Source: Pelargonium nanum
Lineage: Eukaryota; Streptophyta; Magnoliopsida; Geraniales; Geraniaceae
Assembly: GCA_036897485.1 (NCBI GenBank)
Contig: JAYMTF010001615.1
Coordinates: forward strand, 1 to 22,245
Direction of reading: 5' to 3'
Length of the DNA stretch: 22,245 nucleotides
Each line of letters starts with the position of its first letter. The stretch's first letter is position 1. Below the pieces are notes generated by a model, which saw nothing but the letters and a program-made list of their open reading frames with translations, searched no databases and had not been told where the DNA came from. Shown one piece after another: positions 18,701 through 22,245 of the stretch. A program made the translations under genes and the position numbers.

Positions 18701-19980
18701 GTAAAGCAGAAAATGGCCTTGATCACTTGCACAACCCCTCTACATATCCTAATCAGGATAGAGTACTTCAAAGTTTAAGCATATAACATCGTTGAAAACA
18801 TTTATCTGTTTGATGCCTTAAAACTCGAAATAGTGTTTTGATCTTTGGTTCGTTAACTAAAAGATAAGCATGACCCAAATTACAAATTAACAATATAGTC
18901 TTGGTGCCTTGTGAGCAAGAGATAACTAATGACAAGTGACAACAACACAACTCAATTTATATCAAGTATGATAGTACTCTCCAATATAAAGCCACCTTTA
19001 CTTGAAATGCATACTCAGAAGGTAATTAGAAGAGAAAGAGGCAGGAAGAAGAAAAAAAAAATCCGCCACACAATTACCACAAGCTTCACTCATTCATTGT
19101 TCAAAACCAAATTTATGTTCCAAGACAATTAACCACAATCATGTTCATTAACCATAAAAGAACTAGAACGTACAAGTAAAAGCCACTGTAATTACACATC
19201 AATCAATACCATATTTCCAACAGAACACAAGCCCATGAAAGATAAGAATTTACAGCAGAATATTGCCTTCACCATAACACGCTGAAAAGAAAATGGTGCA
19301 CCACTGTCTTTAGCTTAAAACTATAGTATAAAAATAACGCATACACTCAACAAAGCTTAGCAGCTCGTATTTTCATTTCTCTAGTTTTAATTGAATCTTT
19401 ACATCAACAAAACAGGTAGCTTAACTAATTGAACACAAAATACTACCATCCAACCATTTATCTTAATTTGTTCATCCCATTCTCTTATTTTCATTTTTCT
19501 AATCAATCAATCAGGCAGTAGTAACTAATTCAACACCAAATACTACCATCCAATCATTTATCTCAATTTGGTCATCCCATTCTCTTATTTTCTTTTTTCT
19601 AATCAATCAATCAGACAGTAACTAATTCAATACCATTTACTACAATCCAACCATTTATCACAATCAAATGCTACAGCAAACAACATCACCACCCAACCAT
19701 TCACTTCCTTTTCATTTTCATCAACAAAACAGCGAGATTAACAACAAACGCCACTGAATCGTATAGCGTAGAAAAAAGAGGGAGGTTATCATTTACCGAA
19801 GATGGCGATAATAACGCCGCGTCCATCGTACTGAGGGTGCGCTTGAATGAAGCGATCGGCGCCAATCTCCTTCTTCGGCATGAGAGAAGCAAGAAACGTG
19901 GACTCGTTTAGCTTGAAATTGCGAAGAGAGGCATTTCCATCGCCAGAGGAGGTTGTGTTCATAGAAGAAGAACAAGGCAT
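446..19980 (-). CDS. TPP2: Tripeptidyl peptidase II (29 exons visible, C-terminus off window)
   Basis: Serine exopeptidase of the subtilisin family (S8) that releases tripeptides from free N-termini of oligopeptides, acting mainly in the cytosol as a very large homo-oligomer downstream of the proteasome. Coding exons join as 19980-19797, 18698-18620, 18524-18451, 17167-17058, 16944-16864, 15212-15126, 15017-14875, 13454-13304, 13215-13093, 12921-12838, 12663-12476, 12338-12164, 12058-11937, 11845-11766, 11294-11236, 8857-8703, 6992-6814, 6006-5894, 5826-5656, 5174-5046, 4923-4823, 4739-4622, 4306-4227, 3996-3924, 2541-2456, 2365-2314, 2221-2087, 1970-1902, 538-446. All introns are GT-AG and the sum is 3294 nt, exactly 1098 codons. 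The start is chosen because MPCSS at the N-terminus matches the plant TPP2 beginning as I recall it. Motifs: FDSGVD (Asp62), SPHGTHVAG (His289), SSAGNSGP (Asn387), NGTSMASPS (Ser475). The ~225-residue Asp-His insert is diagnostic of TPP2 among subtilases. No frameshift or internal stop was seen. The last ~250-300 residues should lie to the left. Confidence 0.97.
539..1901 (-). other. TPP2 intron 28 (1363 bp)
   Basis: AT-rich, with several A and T homopolymer runs (for example near 845-885 and 1025-1045). It holds a diverged tandem duplication at 1192-1327. No transposon ends or coding segments were recognised. Confidence 0.8.
1192..1327. repeat. Diverged tandem duplication, 79-bp period
   Basis: Two copies begin AGGGTGCTGAAACATTT (1192) and AGGGTGCAGAAACATTT (1271). 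Both continue through a shared TAATAAAAGTA(T/C)CTT segment to a GTGT region. Copies differ at many positions, so the duplication is old. Confidence 0.7.
1902..1970 (-). CDS. TPP2: TPP2 exon 28
   Basis: Codes residues 1045-1067, [20 protein letters not shown] then EEE. It is an acidic, Ser/Thr-rich, probably flexible linker leading to the helical C-terminal part. The TVSERLE core supports the assignment. The low complexity makes it less certain than neighbouring exons. Confidence 0.88.
2087..2221 (-). CDS. TPP2: TPP2 exon 27
   Basis: Codes residues 1000-1044, [20 protein letters not shown] ... [15 protein letters not shown]. If the donor CCCAAG|GTTATA is not used, the frame runs on for five residues and stops. 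Confidence 0.94.
2314..2365 (-). CDS. TPP2: TPP2 exon 26
   Basis: Smallest exon (52 nt), residues 982-999, [18 protein letters not shown]. It is flanked by short introns of 90 and 92 bp. Confidence 0.93.
2456..2541 (-). CDS. TPP2: TPP2 exon 25
   Basis: Codes residues 954-981 plus two bases, [20 protein letters not shown] and YKSSLLIP. The SEPDGP...GNGA...KSS pattern is typical of plant TPP2. Confidence 0.95.
3028..3435. mobile_element. hAT-type MITE (non-autonomous), 408 bp
   Basis: The ends form imperfect terminal inverted repeats: CAGGGATGGGTCCA on the left and, read inward from the right, TAGGGACGGATCCA. The element is flanked by a perfect 8-bp direct repeat, CCATTATG, at 3020-3027 and 3436-3443. 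An 8-bp target duplication with a CAGGG-type end is the signature of the hAT superfamily. The interior is AT-rich with no coding capacity. It sits in intron 24 of TPP2. Confidence 0.85.
3531..3558. repeat. (CA)n microsatellite
   Basis: Short CACACA tract interrupted once by TA, just outside the hAT-type element in intron 24. Confidence 0.85.
3924..3996 (-). CDS. TPP2: TPP2 exon 24
   Basis: Codes residues 929-953 (R completed by the split codon, then [20 protein letters not shown] and LEDK). It is followed by a 1382-bp intron that carries a hAT-type MITE. Confidence 0.94.
4227..4306 (-). CDS. TPP2: TPP2 exon 23
   Basis: Codes residues 903-928 plus two bases, [20 protein letters not shown] and KLQLYL. 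The donor is CTAAG|GTATG. Confidence 0.96.
4307..4621 (-). other. TPP2 intron 22 (315 bp)
   Basis: Contains a short (AAAT)n run near 4368-4384 and otherwise nothing recognisable. Confidence 0.75.
4622..4739 (-). CDS. TPP2: TPP2 exon 22
   Basis: Codes residues 863-902. It contains [20 protein letters not shown] and [20 protein letters not shown]. The first Thr codon is split across the intron (AC|A). Confidence 0.96.
4823..4923 (-). CDS. TPP2: TPP2 exon 21
   Basis: Codes residues 830-862 plus two bases, [20 protein letters not shown] followed by [13 protein letters not shown]. The following intron is only 83 bp and has no stop in the entering frame. Retention would shift the downstream frame. 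Confidence 0.95.
5046..5174 (-). CDS. TPP2: TPP2 exon 20
   Basis: Codes residues 787-829 (43 codons). It has [20 protein letters not shown] and [16 protein letters not shown]. The donor is AACAAG|GTGAA. Confidence 0.96.
5175..5655 (-). other. TPP2 intron 19 (481 bp)
   Basis: AT-rich intron. I see no repeat, transposon end or coding segment in it. Confidence 0.75.
5656..5826 (-). CDS. TPP2: TPP2 exon 19
   Basis: Codes residues 730-786 (57 codons, phase 0 to 0). It has [18 protein letters not shown] and [19 protein letters not shown], part of the central TPP2 domain. Confidence 0.97.
5894..6006 (-). CDS. TPP2: TPP2 exon 18
   Basis: Codes residues 692-729. It carries [35 protein letters not shown] and TVQ. 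It is followed by a 67-bp intron, the shortest in the gene. Confidence 0.96.
6007..6813 (-). other. TPP2 intron 17 (807 bp)
   Basis: AT-rich with a short (AAAAT)n run around 6397-6416. No mobile element ends were recognised. Confidence 0.75.
6814..6992 (-). CDS. TPP2: TPP2 exon 17
   Basis: Codes residues 632-691 plus one base. It contains [36 protein letters not shown] and [14 protein letters not shown], among the most conserved parts of the central TPP2 domain. Confidence 0.97.
6993..8702 (-). other. TPP2 intron 16 (1710 bp)
   Basis: Carries a TRIM-like LTR remnant at about 7893-8143. The remaining parts (6993-7890 and 8144-8702) show nothing recognisable. Confidence 0.8.
7893..8143 (+). 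mobile_element. TRIM-like LTR retrotransposon remnant
   Basis: Order on the plus strand: a partial 5' LTR end (TAATAGCTTTGGCTTT...), a primer-binding site TGGTATTAGAGC at 7928-7939 (11 of 12 bases match the tRNA-iMet site TGGTATCAGAGC), about 90 bp of non-coding spacer, a purine-rich GAGGAG, then a 3' LTR from TGTTCAAG (8037) to TTAACA (8143). The 3' LTR has the TCCCACATC and ACTAATAGCTTAGG words common in small plant LTRs. No open reading frame and no target duplication were found, so it is an old, truncated copy. Confidence 0.65.
8703..8857 (-). CDS. TPP2: TPP2 exon 16
   Basis: Codes residues 581-631 plus two bases. It contains [29 protein letters not shown] and [14 protein letters not shown], typical of the region after the S8 domain of TPP2. 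Confidence 0.96.
9070..9640 (+). mobile_element. Ty3-type LTR end with tRNA-Asp primer site (truncated)
   Basis: TGGCGCCGTTGCCGGGGA at 9611-9628 is exactly complementary to the 3' end of plant tRNA-Asp including CCA. This primer is used by Athila-like and related Ty3 retrotransposons. A TGTCA LTR terminus ends at 9604, and the upstream GATGATACGATACCCGGACT word is typical of such LTRs. The LTR start near TGTGGCCC (9070) is a guess. No gag-pol reading frame and no second LTR are present in the intron. Confidence 0.75.
9641..10560. other. Retroelement-like non-coding DNA
   Basis: AT-rich sequence directly following the primer site, first T-rich as in LTR-element leaders. At 10501-10540 it has a TTCCCCAAACTTAAGC...CATTGCCCTCAATGA segment. 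Its reverse complement resembles the TTGAGGACAATG...AAGTTTGGGG motif found near the 3' part of many plant Ty3 elements. That motif would be in the opposite orientation to the primer site, so the tract is probably rearranged or composite. No coding capacity. Confidence 0.45.
10561..10795. repeat. Near-perfect 65-bp inverted repeat (hairpin)
   Basis: The left arm 10561-10625 starts ATTGCTAACCTATATGACAT and ends AACTACGCTACAA. The right arm 10731-10795 is its reverse complement with only three mismatches (62 of 65). The loop is 105 nt (10626-10730). Similarity stops abruptly at both arm ends. Any transcript through the intron, in either direction, could fold into a long hairpin. It could be a recent inverted duplication within retroelement DNA or a foldback element. 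No flanking target duplication was identified. Confidence 0.9.
10803..10905 (-). mobile_element. Possible tRNA-derived SINE fragment
   Basis: On the minus strand an A-box-like TAGGGAAAATGG (10893-10882) is followed 29 nt later by a B box AGTTCGAGTCC (10852-10842; consensus GGTTCGANTCC). It then ends in a TA-repeat tail. The GAGGTCTC word before the B box is common in plant SINEs. Boundaries are approximate and no target duplication is clear. It does not fold into a full tRNA. Confidence 0.45.
11236..11294 (-). CDS. TPP2: TPP2 exon 15
   Basis: Short exon of 59 nt coding residues 561-580, [20 protein letters not shown]. The ISRGIYLRE core is conserved in plant TPP2. It is separated from exon 16 by the largest intron (2378 bp). 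Confidence 0.92.
11295..11765 (-). other. TPP2 intron 14 (471 bp)
   Basis: AT-rich intron without recognisable repeats or mobile elements. Confidence 0.75.
11766..11845 (-). CDS. TPP2: TPP2 exon 14
   Basis: Codes residues 534-560 plus one base. It reads [20 protein letters not shown] and ends TQSGKS. The donor is AATCAA|GTAAG. It starts the linker from the protease to the TPP2-specific beta-rich region. Confidence 0.93.
11937..12058 (-). CDS. TPP2: TPP2 exon 13
   Basis: Codes residues 494-533 plus two bases, including [19 protein letters not shown] and GEGLMQVD. This is the last part of the peptidase domain. The donor is GACAA|GTTAG. Confidence 0.96.
12164..12338 (-). CDS. TPP2: TPP2 exon 12 (catalytic Ser)
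   Basis: Codes residues 435-493. It begins [20 protein letters not shown] and contains the nucleophile box [14 protein letters not shown] with catalytic Ser475. This is the strongest single piece of evidence for a subtilase. Confidence 0.98.
12476..12663 (-). CDS. TPP2: TPP2 exon 11 (oxyanion Asn)
   Basis: Codes residues 373-434 plus two bases. It carries [18 protein letters not shown] with oxyanion-hole Asn387, followed by [15 protein letters not shown] and EGLEYT. The donor TACTTG|GTCAG splits the Trp435 codon. Confidence 0.97.
12714..12762. repeat. (ATT)n trinucleotide microsatellite
   Basis: About 16 units of ATT on the plus strand (AAT on the coding strand) inside the 174-bp intron 10, roughly 50-100 nt upstream of the acceptor of exon 11. 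Length is likely polymorphic. Confidence 0.95.
12838..12921 (-). CDS. TPP2: TPP2 exon 10
   Basis: Codes residues 345-372 (28 codons). It contains [19 protein letters not shown]. Glu356 in SYGEP corresponds by context to human Glu331. Its spacing from Glu330 (26 residues) equals that of the human pair. Confidence 0.97.
13093..13215 (-). CDS. TPP2: TPP2 exon 9
   Basis: Codes residues 304-344 (41 codons). It contains [20 protein letters not shown] and then [13 protein letters not shown]. Glu330 in METGTG corresponds by context to human TPP2 Glu305, one of two glutamates reported to bind the substrate N-terminal amine. Confidence 0.97.
13304..13454 (-). CDS. TPP2: TPP2 exon 8 (catalytic His)
   Basis: Codes residues 253-303. 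It holds the subtilase His box [13 protein letters not shown], with catalytic His289 as the first His, preceded by [18 protein letters not shown]. The donor is CCAGAG|GTAAC. Confidence 0.97.
13455..14874 (-). other. TPP2 intron 7 (1420 bp)
   Basis: Contains the Tourist-like MITE at 14259-14434. Nothing else is recognisable in 13455-14255 and 14438-14874. Confidence 0.8.
14259..14434. mobile_element. Tourist-like MITE (PIF/Harbinger type), 176 bp
   Basis: Terminal inverted repeats GGTAGTGTTTGG (left) and, read inward from the right, GGTATCGTTTGG match at 10 of 12 positions. The similarity continues inward as a long foldback (GGGAATCAAGAATGGGATT against GAGAATCAAGAAGGATT). It is flanked by TTA on both sides (14256-14258 and 14435-14437), the usual 3-bp duplication of PIF/Harbinger MITEs. 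It has no coding capacity and lies in intron 7. Confidence 0.8.
14875..15017 (-). CDS. TPP2: TPP2 exon 7
   Basis: Codes residues 206-252 plus two bases. It carries [19 protein letters not shown] and [10 protein letters not shown], a TPP2-characteristic stretch at the end of the Asp-His insert. Confidence 0.96.
15126..15212 (-). CDS. TPP2: TPP2 exon 6
   Basis: Codes residues 177-205 (29 codons, phase 0 to 0). It carries [18 protein letters not shown] and is highly charged, continuing the helical part of the Asp-His insert. The donor at GCTGAT|GTGGG is the only one that keeps the frame into exon 7. A GT four bases further on would lead to an immediate stop. Confidence 0.92.
15567..15730 (+). 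repeat. 5' LTR of the intron-5 element
   Basis: Starts near TGTTGGCTGGAAG and ends TTCTTCA before the primer site. The start is estimated from alignment with the 3' LTR. Confidence 0.6.
16142..16366. repeat. Three tandem copies of a 75-bp repeat
   Basis: Copies start at 16142, 16217 and 16292 with the pattern AAACTA(T/C)A.AAATAGTC...GAGCCT...CCAAACTA...AGTC(C/A)..GAGTCAT(A/G)AGG. The period is an even 75 bp. The block lies inside the LTR element of intron 5, between the short open frame and the 3' LTR. Confidence 0.85.
16512..16698 (+). repeat. 3' LTR of the intron-5 element
   Basis: Starts near TGTGAAGATTC directly after the purine tract and ends ATTTCACA. It has an internal TATATAAAAGGG (TATA-like) word about 60 bp from the end, as expected for an LTR promoter. 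Confidence 0.65.
16864..16944 (-). CDS. TPP2: TPP2 exon 5
   Basis: Codes residues 150-176 (27 codons, phase 0 to 0). It begins [10 protein letters not shown] and is rich in Lys and Glu, probably helical. The acceptor region CTACAG is followed by AAAG repeats, so small acceptor shifts of 12 nt (four residues) are conceivable. Confidence 0.93.
17058..17167 (-). CDS. TPP2: TPP2 exon 4
   Basis: Codes residues 113-149, ending in phase 0. It carries [16 protein letters not shown] and [15 protein letters not shown], the beginning of the TPP2-specific insertion between catalytic Asp and His. Confidence 0.95.
17168..18450 (-). other. TPP2 intron 3 (1283 bp)
   Basis: AT-rich. The 14-bp word CATTAGAGCCAATG occurs twice (near 17472 and 17584), and TATATATTTACTTA occurs twice (near 17562 and 17680), which suggests an old local duplication. 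No transposon ends were identified. Confidence 0.7.
18451..18524 (-). CDS. TPP2: TPP2 exon 3
   Basis: Codes residues 88-112 plus one base. It completes [11 protein letters not shown], a strongly conserved TPP2 segment just after the catalytic Asp motif. The donor is CTTCAG|GTTAG. Confidence 0.95.
18620..18698 (-). CDS. TPP2: TPP2 exon 2
   Basis: Codes residues 62-87 plus two bases of codon 88. The codon for catalytic Asp62 is completed here (G from exon 1, AT from exon 2), giving [10 protein letters not shown]. The acceptor is TTTACAG and the donor is GACTG|GTATG. Confidence 0.95.
18699..19796 (-). other. TPP2 intron 1 (1098 bp)
   Basis: First intron, splitting the catalytic Asp codon. It contains a tandem repeat at 19422-19660. 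The rest is AT-rich and without recognised elements. Confidence 0.8.
19422..19660. repeat. Tandem repeat, ~97-100-bp unit, 2.4 copies
   Basis: Copies start with TAACTAATT at 19422, 19522 and 19619. The first two are nearly identical, including CCATTCTCTTATTTTC and TTTTTCTAATCAATCAATCA. The third is truncated after about 40 bp. It lies in intron 1, close to the start of the gene. Confidence 0.85.
19797..19980 (-). CDS. TPP2: TPP2 exon 1
   Basis: Codes residues 1-61 plus the first base of codon 62. It begins MPCSS, continues through a Ser/Gly/Asn-rich low-complexity leader (about residues 4-18), then [18 protein letters not shown] and the start of the protease fold ([11 protein letters not shown]). 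The donor is TTCG|GTAAA. No signal or transit peptide is apparent, fitting a cytosolic enzyme. Met7 is a possible alternative in-frame start. Confidence 0.95.
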
Positions 19981-20222
19981 TGCCCTAGTTCTGTTCTGAC
20001 AACCAAACTGCTGCTATGGCTTTTTGGGCCTAATCAGTGTATTCAATGATTATGATTTATGATATGAGCAGAAAAGAAAAATGATGGACATGGCGGAGAA
20101 AATGATGACGACACCGCTTTACATATCAATAAAGAGAATCTTTTATCAGGGGTGATTTTGTAATCGAGTAGCGGAGAGCGAGGTCTTCAGACATAAGGTT
20201 CAAGGTTTTGGCTTTCTAAATA
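19981..20222 (-). promoter_or_regulatory. TPP2 5' flank (compressed promoter/leader)
   Basis: Only 242 bp separate the start codon from the MULE. On the gene strand it carries GGCCCAAAA at 20030-20022, a site II / UP1-type element (GGCCCA) typical of plant housekeeping promoters. No convincing TATA box is seen. An ATG at 20091 would open a 13-residue upstream reading frame if transcription starts above it. The transcription start cannot be placed from sequence alone. Confidence 0.5.
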
Positions 20223-21145
20223 GGGGAAATTACCGATGGCATCTTTGTACAAGACATATATAGCAACGGGCACTTCTAACTTTTCTAAACAGGGGAAATT
20301 ATGCAAACTTCATTCCGTAAGTTAACTTTGACGAAAAATTATTCTCTCTCATCATGTGTCATCCACATGACTGTATAAAATTATTAAATATCAATTTTAT
20401 TCTTCTTCTTCATTAGTTAAGAACACTCTCACCAGATAATTTAAACTCGCCAGAAAATTAATTTTTTGTCATATTTTATTGGGGGATGGGCTTGTTCTTG
20501 GAACCGGCCGGCCCACCACCGATTCACCATCTTTTCTCCTTCTTCTCTTTACAAATCAGAGACCTAAAAATTTGACAGAAATTTCAACAAAAACAAAAAA
20601 CCTTATCTTTTTCTTTTTCTTTTCCTCACACCTATCTATCAATCCACCCAAAAACTCAGTTGATAGCAGCAACCATATTGGAGAAAAGAATCAGATCTTG
20701 GTCCCAAAAGGAAAAATGAAAACCCCACTTGAAATCCAAAAAATATAAATGAAAAAATAAAAACAAGAAGATTAATTTGCAGCCTCTCTCTCGCCCTATG
20801 TCGTTGCCCTTGCCGAAAATTCACGAAGCTCTCCATCTCTCCTAAATCTCTGACGTCACGGCTCCACCTCCCCCGGCCATGGCTCCACCTCCATCGGCCA
20901 CGATTTCAGATTCATATCTGATCTCTTTTTCTTTTCATTTATTTATTATTTTAAAACATGAAAATTAGGATTTTCAAACAAAAAAATGAAAATTAGATGG
21001 TATTTCAGTCCTTTTACCATTTAACGGAGTTATGGATGGAATTGGGTCTGCATAGTTTAGGGTAGTCCAAAGTTACAAAAAAAAATGTTCAAGGGTGTCC
21101 ATTGAAAAAGGTGTCTAGTACAAGGGTGCCATCTGTAATTTCCCC
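20223..21145. mobile_element. Mutator-like (MULE) non-autonomous element, 923 bp
   Basis: The ends are inverted repeats: GGGGAAATTACCGATGGCA on the left and, read inward from the right, GGGGAAATTACAGATGGCA. Similarity continues for over 30 bp through TTGTAC.AGACA. A perfect 9-bp direct repeat TTCTAAATA flanks it (20214-20222 and 21146-21154), the target duplication length of Mutator-like elements. The interior has no transposase and is partly GC-rich (about 20850-20905, with a repeated GGCTCCACCTCC). It lies directly upstream of TPP2. Confidence 0.88.
20851..20858. promoter_or_regulatory. Palindromic bZIP-type site TGACGTCA
   Basis: Perfect TGACGTCA, the binding core of plant TGA/bZIP factors, carried inside the MULE about 870 bp upstream of the TPP2 start codon. 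An 8-bp match can arise by chance. Confidence 0.3.
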
Positions 21146-21418
21146 TTCTAAATATTCAGGGAAATTACATACACCTACATCGTACTTGACATATTTTGTA
21201 GGGTTAATTACAGATAGCCTATATGAACTATCCACTGGCCAAAACTTTGTTTCTTGACAGATAGAACCCATCAACTAGCCAAAACATTGTTCTGTCAGTT
21301 AAATCTAACTAAAACACACACTCTCTCATCACATGCATTGCACATGCATCTAATTATTTTTTAAATACCATTTTTGCCACTTGAACATGTAAATAGAAAT
21401 GCATTTGAATTTTTGAAT

Positions 21419-21490
21419 TTTTCGGCGATCTTGATGAAGTTTCCAGCGTGTTTATGAATTTTTCGGCGATACTGATGAATTTTTTGGCGA
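21419..21490. repeat. Short degenerate tandem repeat (TTTCGGCGAT)
   Basis: Three occurrences of TTT(C/T)GGCGAT followed in two cases by (C/A)(T/C)TGATGAA, at about 21420, 21461 and 21483, inside the second MULE-like element. Confidence 0.6.
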
Positions 21491-21599
21491 TTAAAAACAA
21501 AATTAAAACGAACAAAATCAAAATCAAAATAAATCAAACCAAACAAATCAAAACGAATCAAACCAAACCTAAAAATCAAATCATCCCTAAAATCTTATC

Positions 21600-22200
21600 T
21601 TCTCCTAGAGCCTGTAACCACCACCGACGGCTTCCCTATGCCCTCATCCTCCGCCGGACTCCCTCGGCCTCCACACTCTAATTCCCGACCTCCATTTCTC
21701 ACGACATCGCCTCCAGTGAGCACCGTCGGATCTCCTTCTATTTTCGAGCTTCGGCCATGGCCAACCCCGTCAAAACCCATGCCATCTGGCAAGCTCTGGC
21801 CATTCGAAGCCCCCCTCCTCCAATCGAAGCTTGTCGAGGCCGGAATCTGTCGCATCCACCGAGGCCGAGCACGAGCATGCCAGATCCATGAGCGAGGCTG
21901 GAATCCCTTGTAAATACAACATCCACCGAGGCCAGAATCGCTCGTTGTGAGCTCGTCGTTGCTCCTCAAATTGGGTCGGATTCGTGAGTCCAACGATTGT
22001 GGTCGGAATCACTCACCACCACCACAGAAGAGAGCATCGGCCAAATCTGCAACGGATTTGGGTTTTTTTCATCGAACATCACCATGCTTGCCGTCGATGT
22101 CCCCCATCGTCGTCCATGGCTGGCGAGCCTCCATGACTGGCGAGTAGTAACGGAGACCGGTGCAGGTGCAGAAATGGAGTCCGCCGGAGAAGATGAGATC
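21600..22200. other. GC-rich interior of second MULE-like element
   Basis: Base composition rises sharply compared with the surrounding AT-rich DNA, and CCG/CGG and CACCG words are frequent. Several overlapping open frames exist on both strands (the longest 132 codons on the minus strand), but none shows a protein motif. It may be captured genic DNA, as in Pack-MULEs, or simply element sequence. Confidence 0.5.
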
Positions 22201-22245
22201 TAGAAATTTTTTTAATTTTAGAAATTTTAAGGGCTTGTTTGGAAA

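Larger units (their letters stand above)
21157..22245. mobile_element. Second, related MULE-like element (right end off window)
   Basis: Begins with CAGGGAAATTACATACACC and then CGTACTTGACA, resembling the terminal repeat of the neighbouring MULE. A second terminal-like word GGGTTAATTACAGATAGCC starts at 21201, suggesting nesting. At 21310-21375 CTCTCTCATCACATGCATTG...CACATG...TTAAATACCATTTT parallels 20343-20400 of the first element. The interior holds short GGCGAT repeats (21419-21490), a CAAAT-rich tract (21492-21590) and a GC-rich stretch (21600-22200). The right terminus is not visible. Open frames in the GC-rich part have no recognisable domain and are not called as genes. Confidence 0.55.

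Noticed and set aside
20050-20091. Upstream reading frame of 13 residues before the TPP2 start
   Set aside because: The transcription start is unknown. If it lies near the GGCCCA element the frame is not in the mRNA at all.
21595-21993. 132-codon open frame on the minus strand
   Set aside because: It lies in the GC-rich interior of the MULE-like element, overlaps several other open frames on both strands and shows no motif. Long frames arise easily in GC-rich DNA.

Overview
This is eukaryotic nuclear DNA from a flowering plant, most likely a eudicot. It is AT-rich and shows a long gene split by canonical GT-AG introns, together with plant-type transposons in and beside the gene. No bacterial, organellar or viral gene organisation is visible.

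One protein-coding gene fills most of the window. It lies on the minus strand and encodes tripeptidyl peptidase II (TPP2), the giant cytosolic subtilisin-like (family S8) exopeptidase that removes tripeptides from peptide N-termini downstream of the proteasome. I could chain 29 coding exons from the ATG at 19980 down to 446, all with GT-AG junctions and compatible phases, giving 3294 nt or 1098 codons without a stop. Plant TPP2 proteins are about 1300-1400 residues, so the last ~20% (C-terminal region and 3' UTR) lies off the left edge. The catalytic residues can be read as Asp62, His289, Asn387 (oxyanion) and Ser475. The two glutamates thought to bind the substrate N-terminus are Glu330 and Glu356. 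The gene looks intact and functional over the visible part.

The introns hold a varied collection of transposon remnants: a hAT-type MITE with a perfect 8-bp target duplication (intron 24), a Tourist-like MITE with TTA duplications (intron 7), a TRIM-like LTR remnant (intron 16), a short non-autonomous copia-like LTR element carrying three 75-bp tandem repeats (intron 5), and a composite in the 2.4-kb intron 15. That composite contains a Ty3-type LTR end with a perfect tRNA-Asp primer site, an almost perfect 65-bp inverted repeat, and a possible tRNA-derived SINE. There are also several microsatellites and local tandem duplications.

Upstream of the gene (19981-22245) only about 240 bp separate the start codon from a 923-bp Mutator-like (MULE) non-autonomous element with a perfect 9-bp target duplication. 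Immediately beyond it is a related second element, with a GC-rich interior, that runs off the right edge. The TPP2 promoter is therefore compressed between the gene and a MULE pair. I found no evidence of a new multi-gene system. The most interesting items are the near-perfect intronic hairpin and the MULE pair in the promoter.
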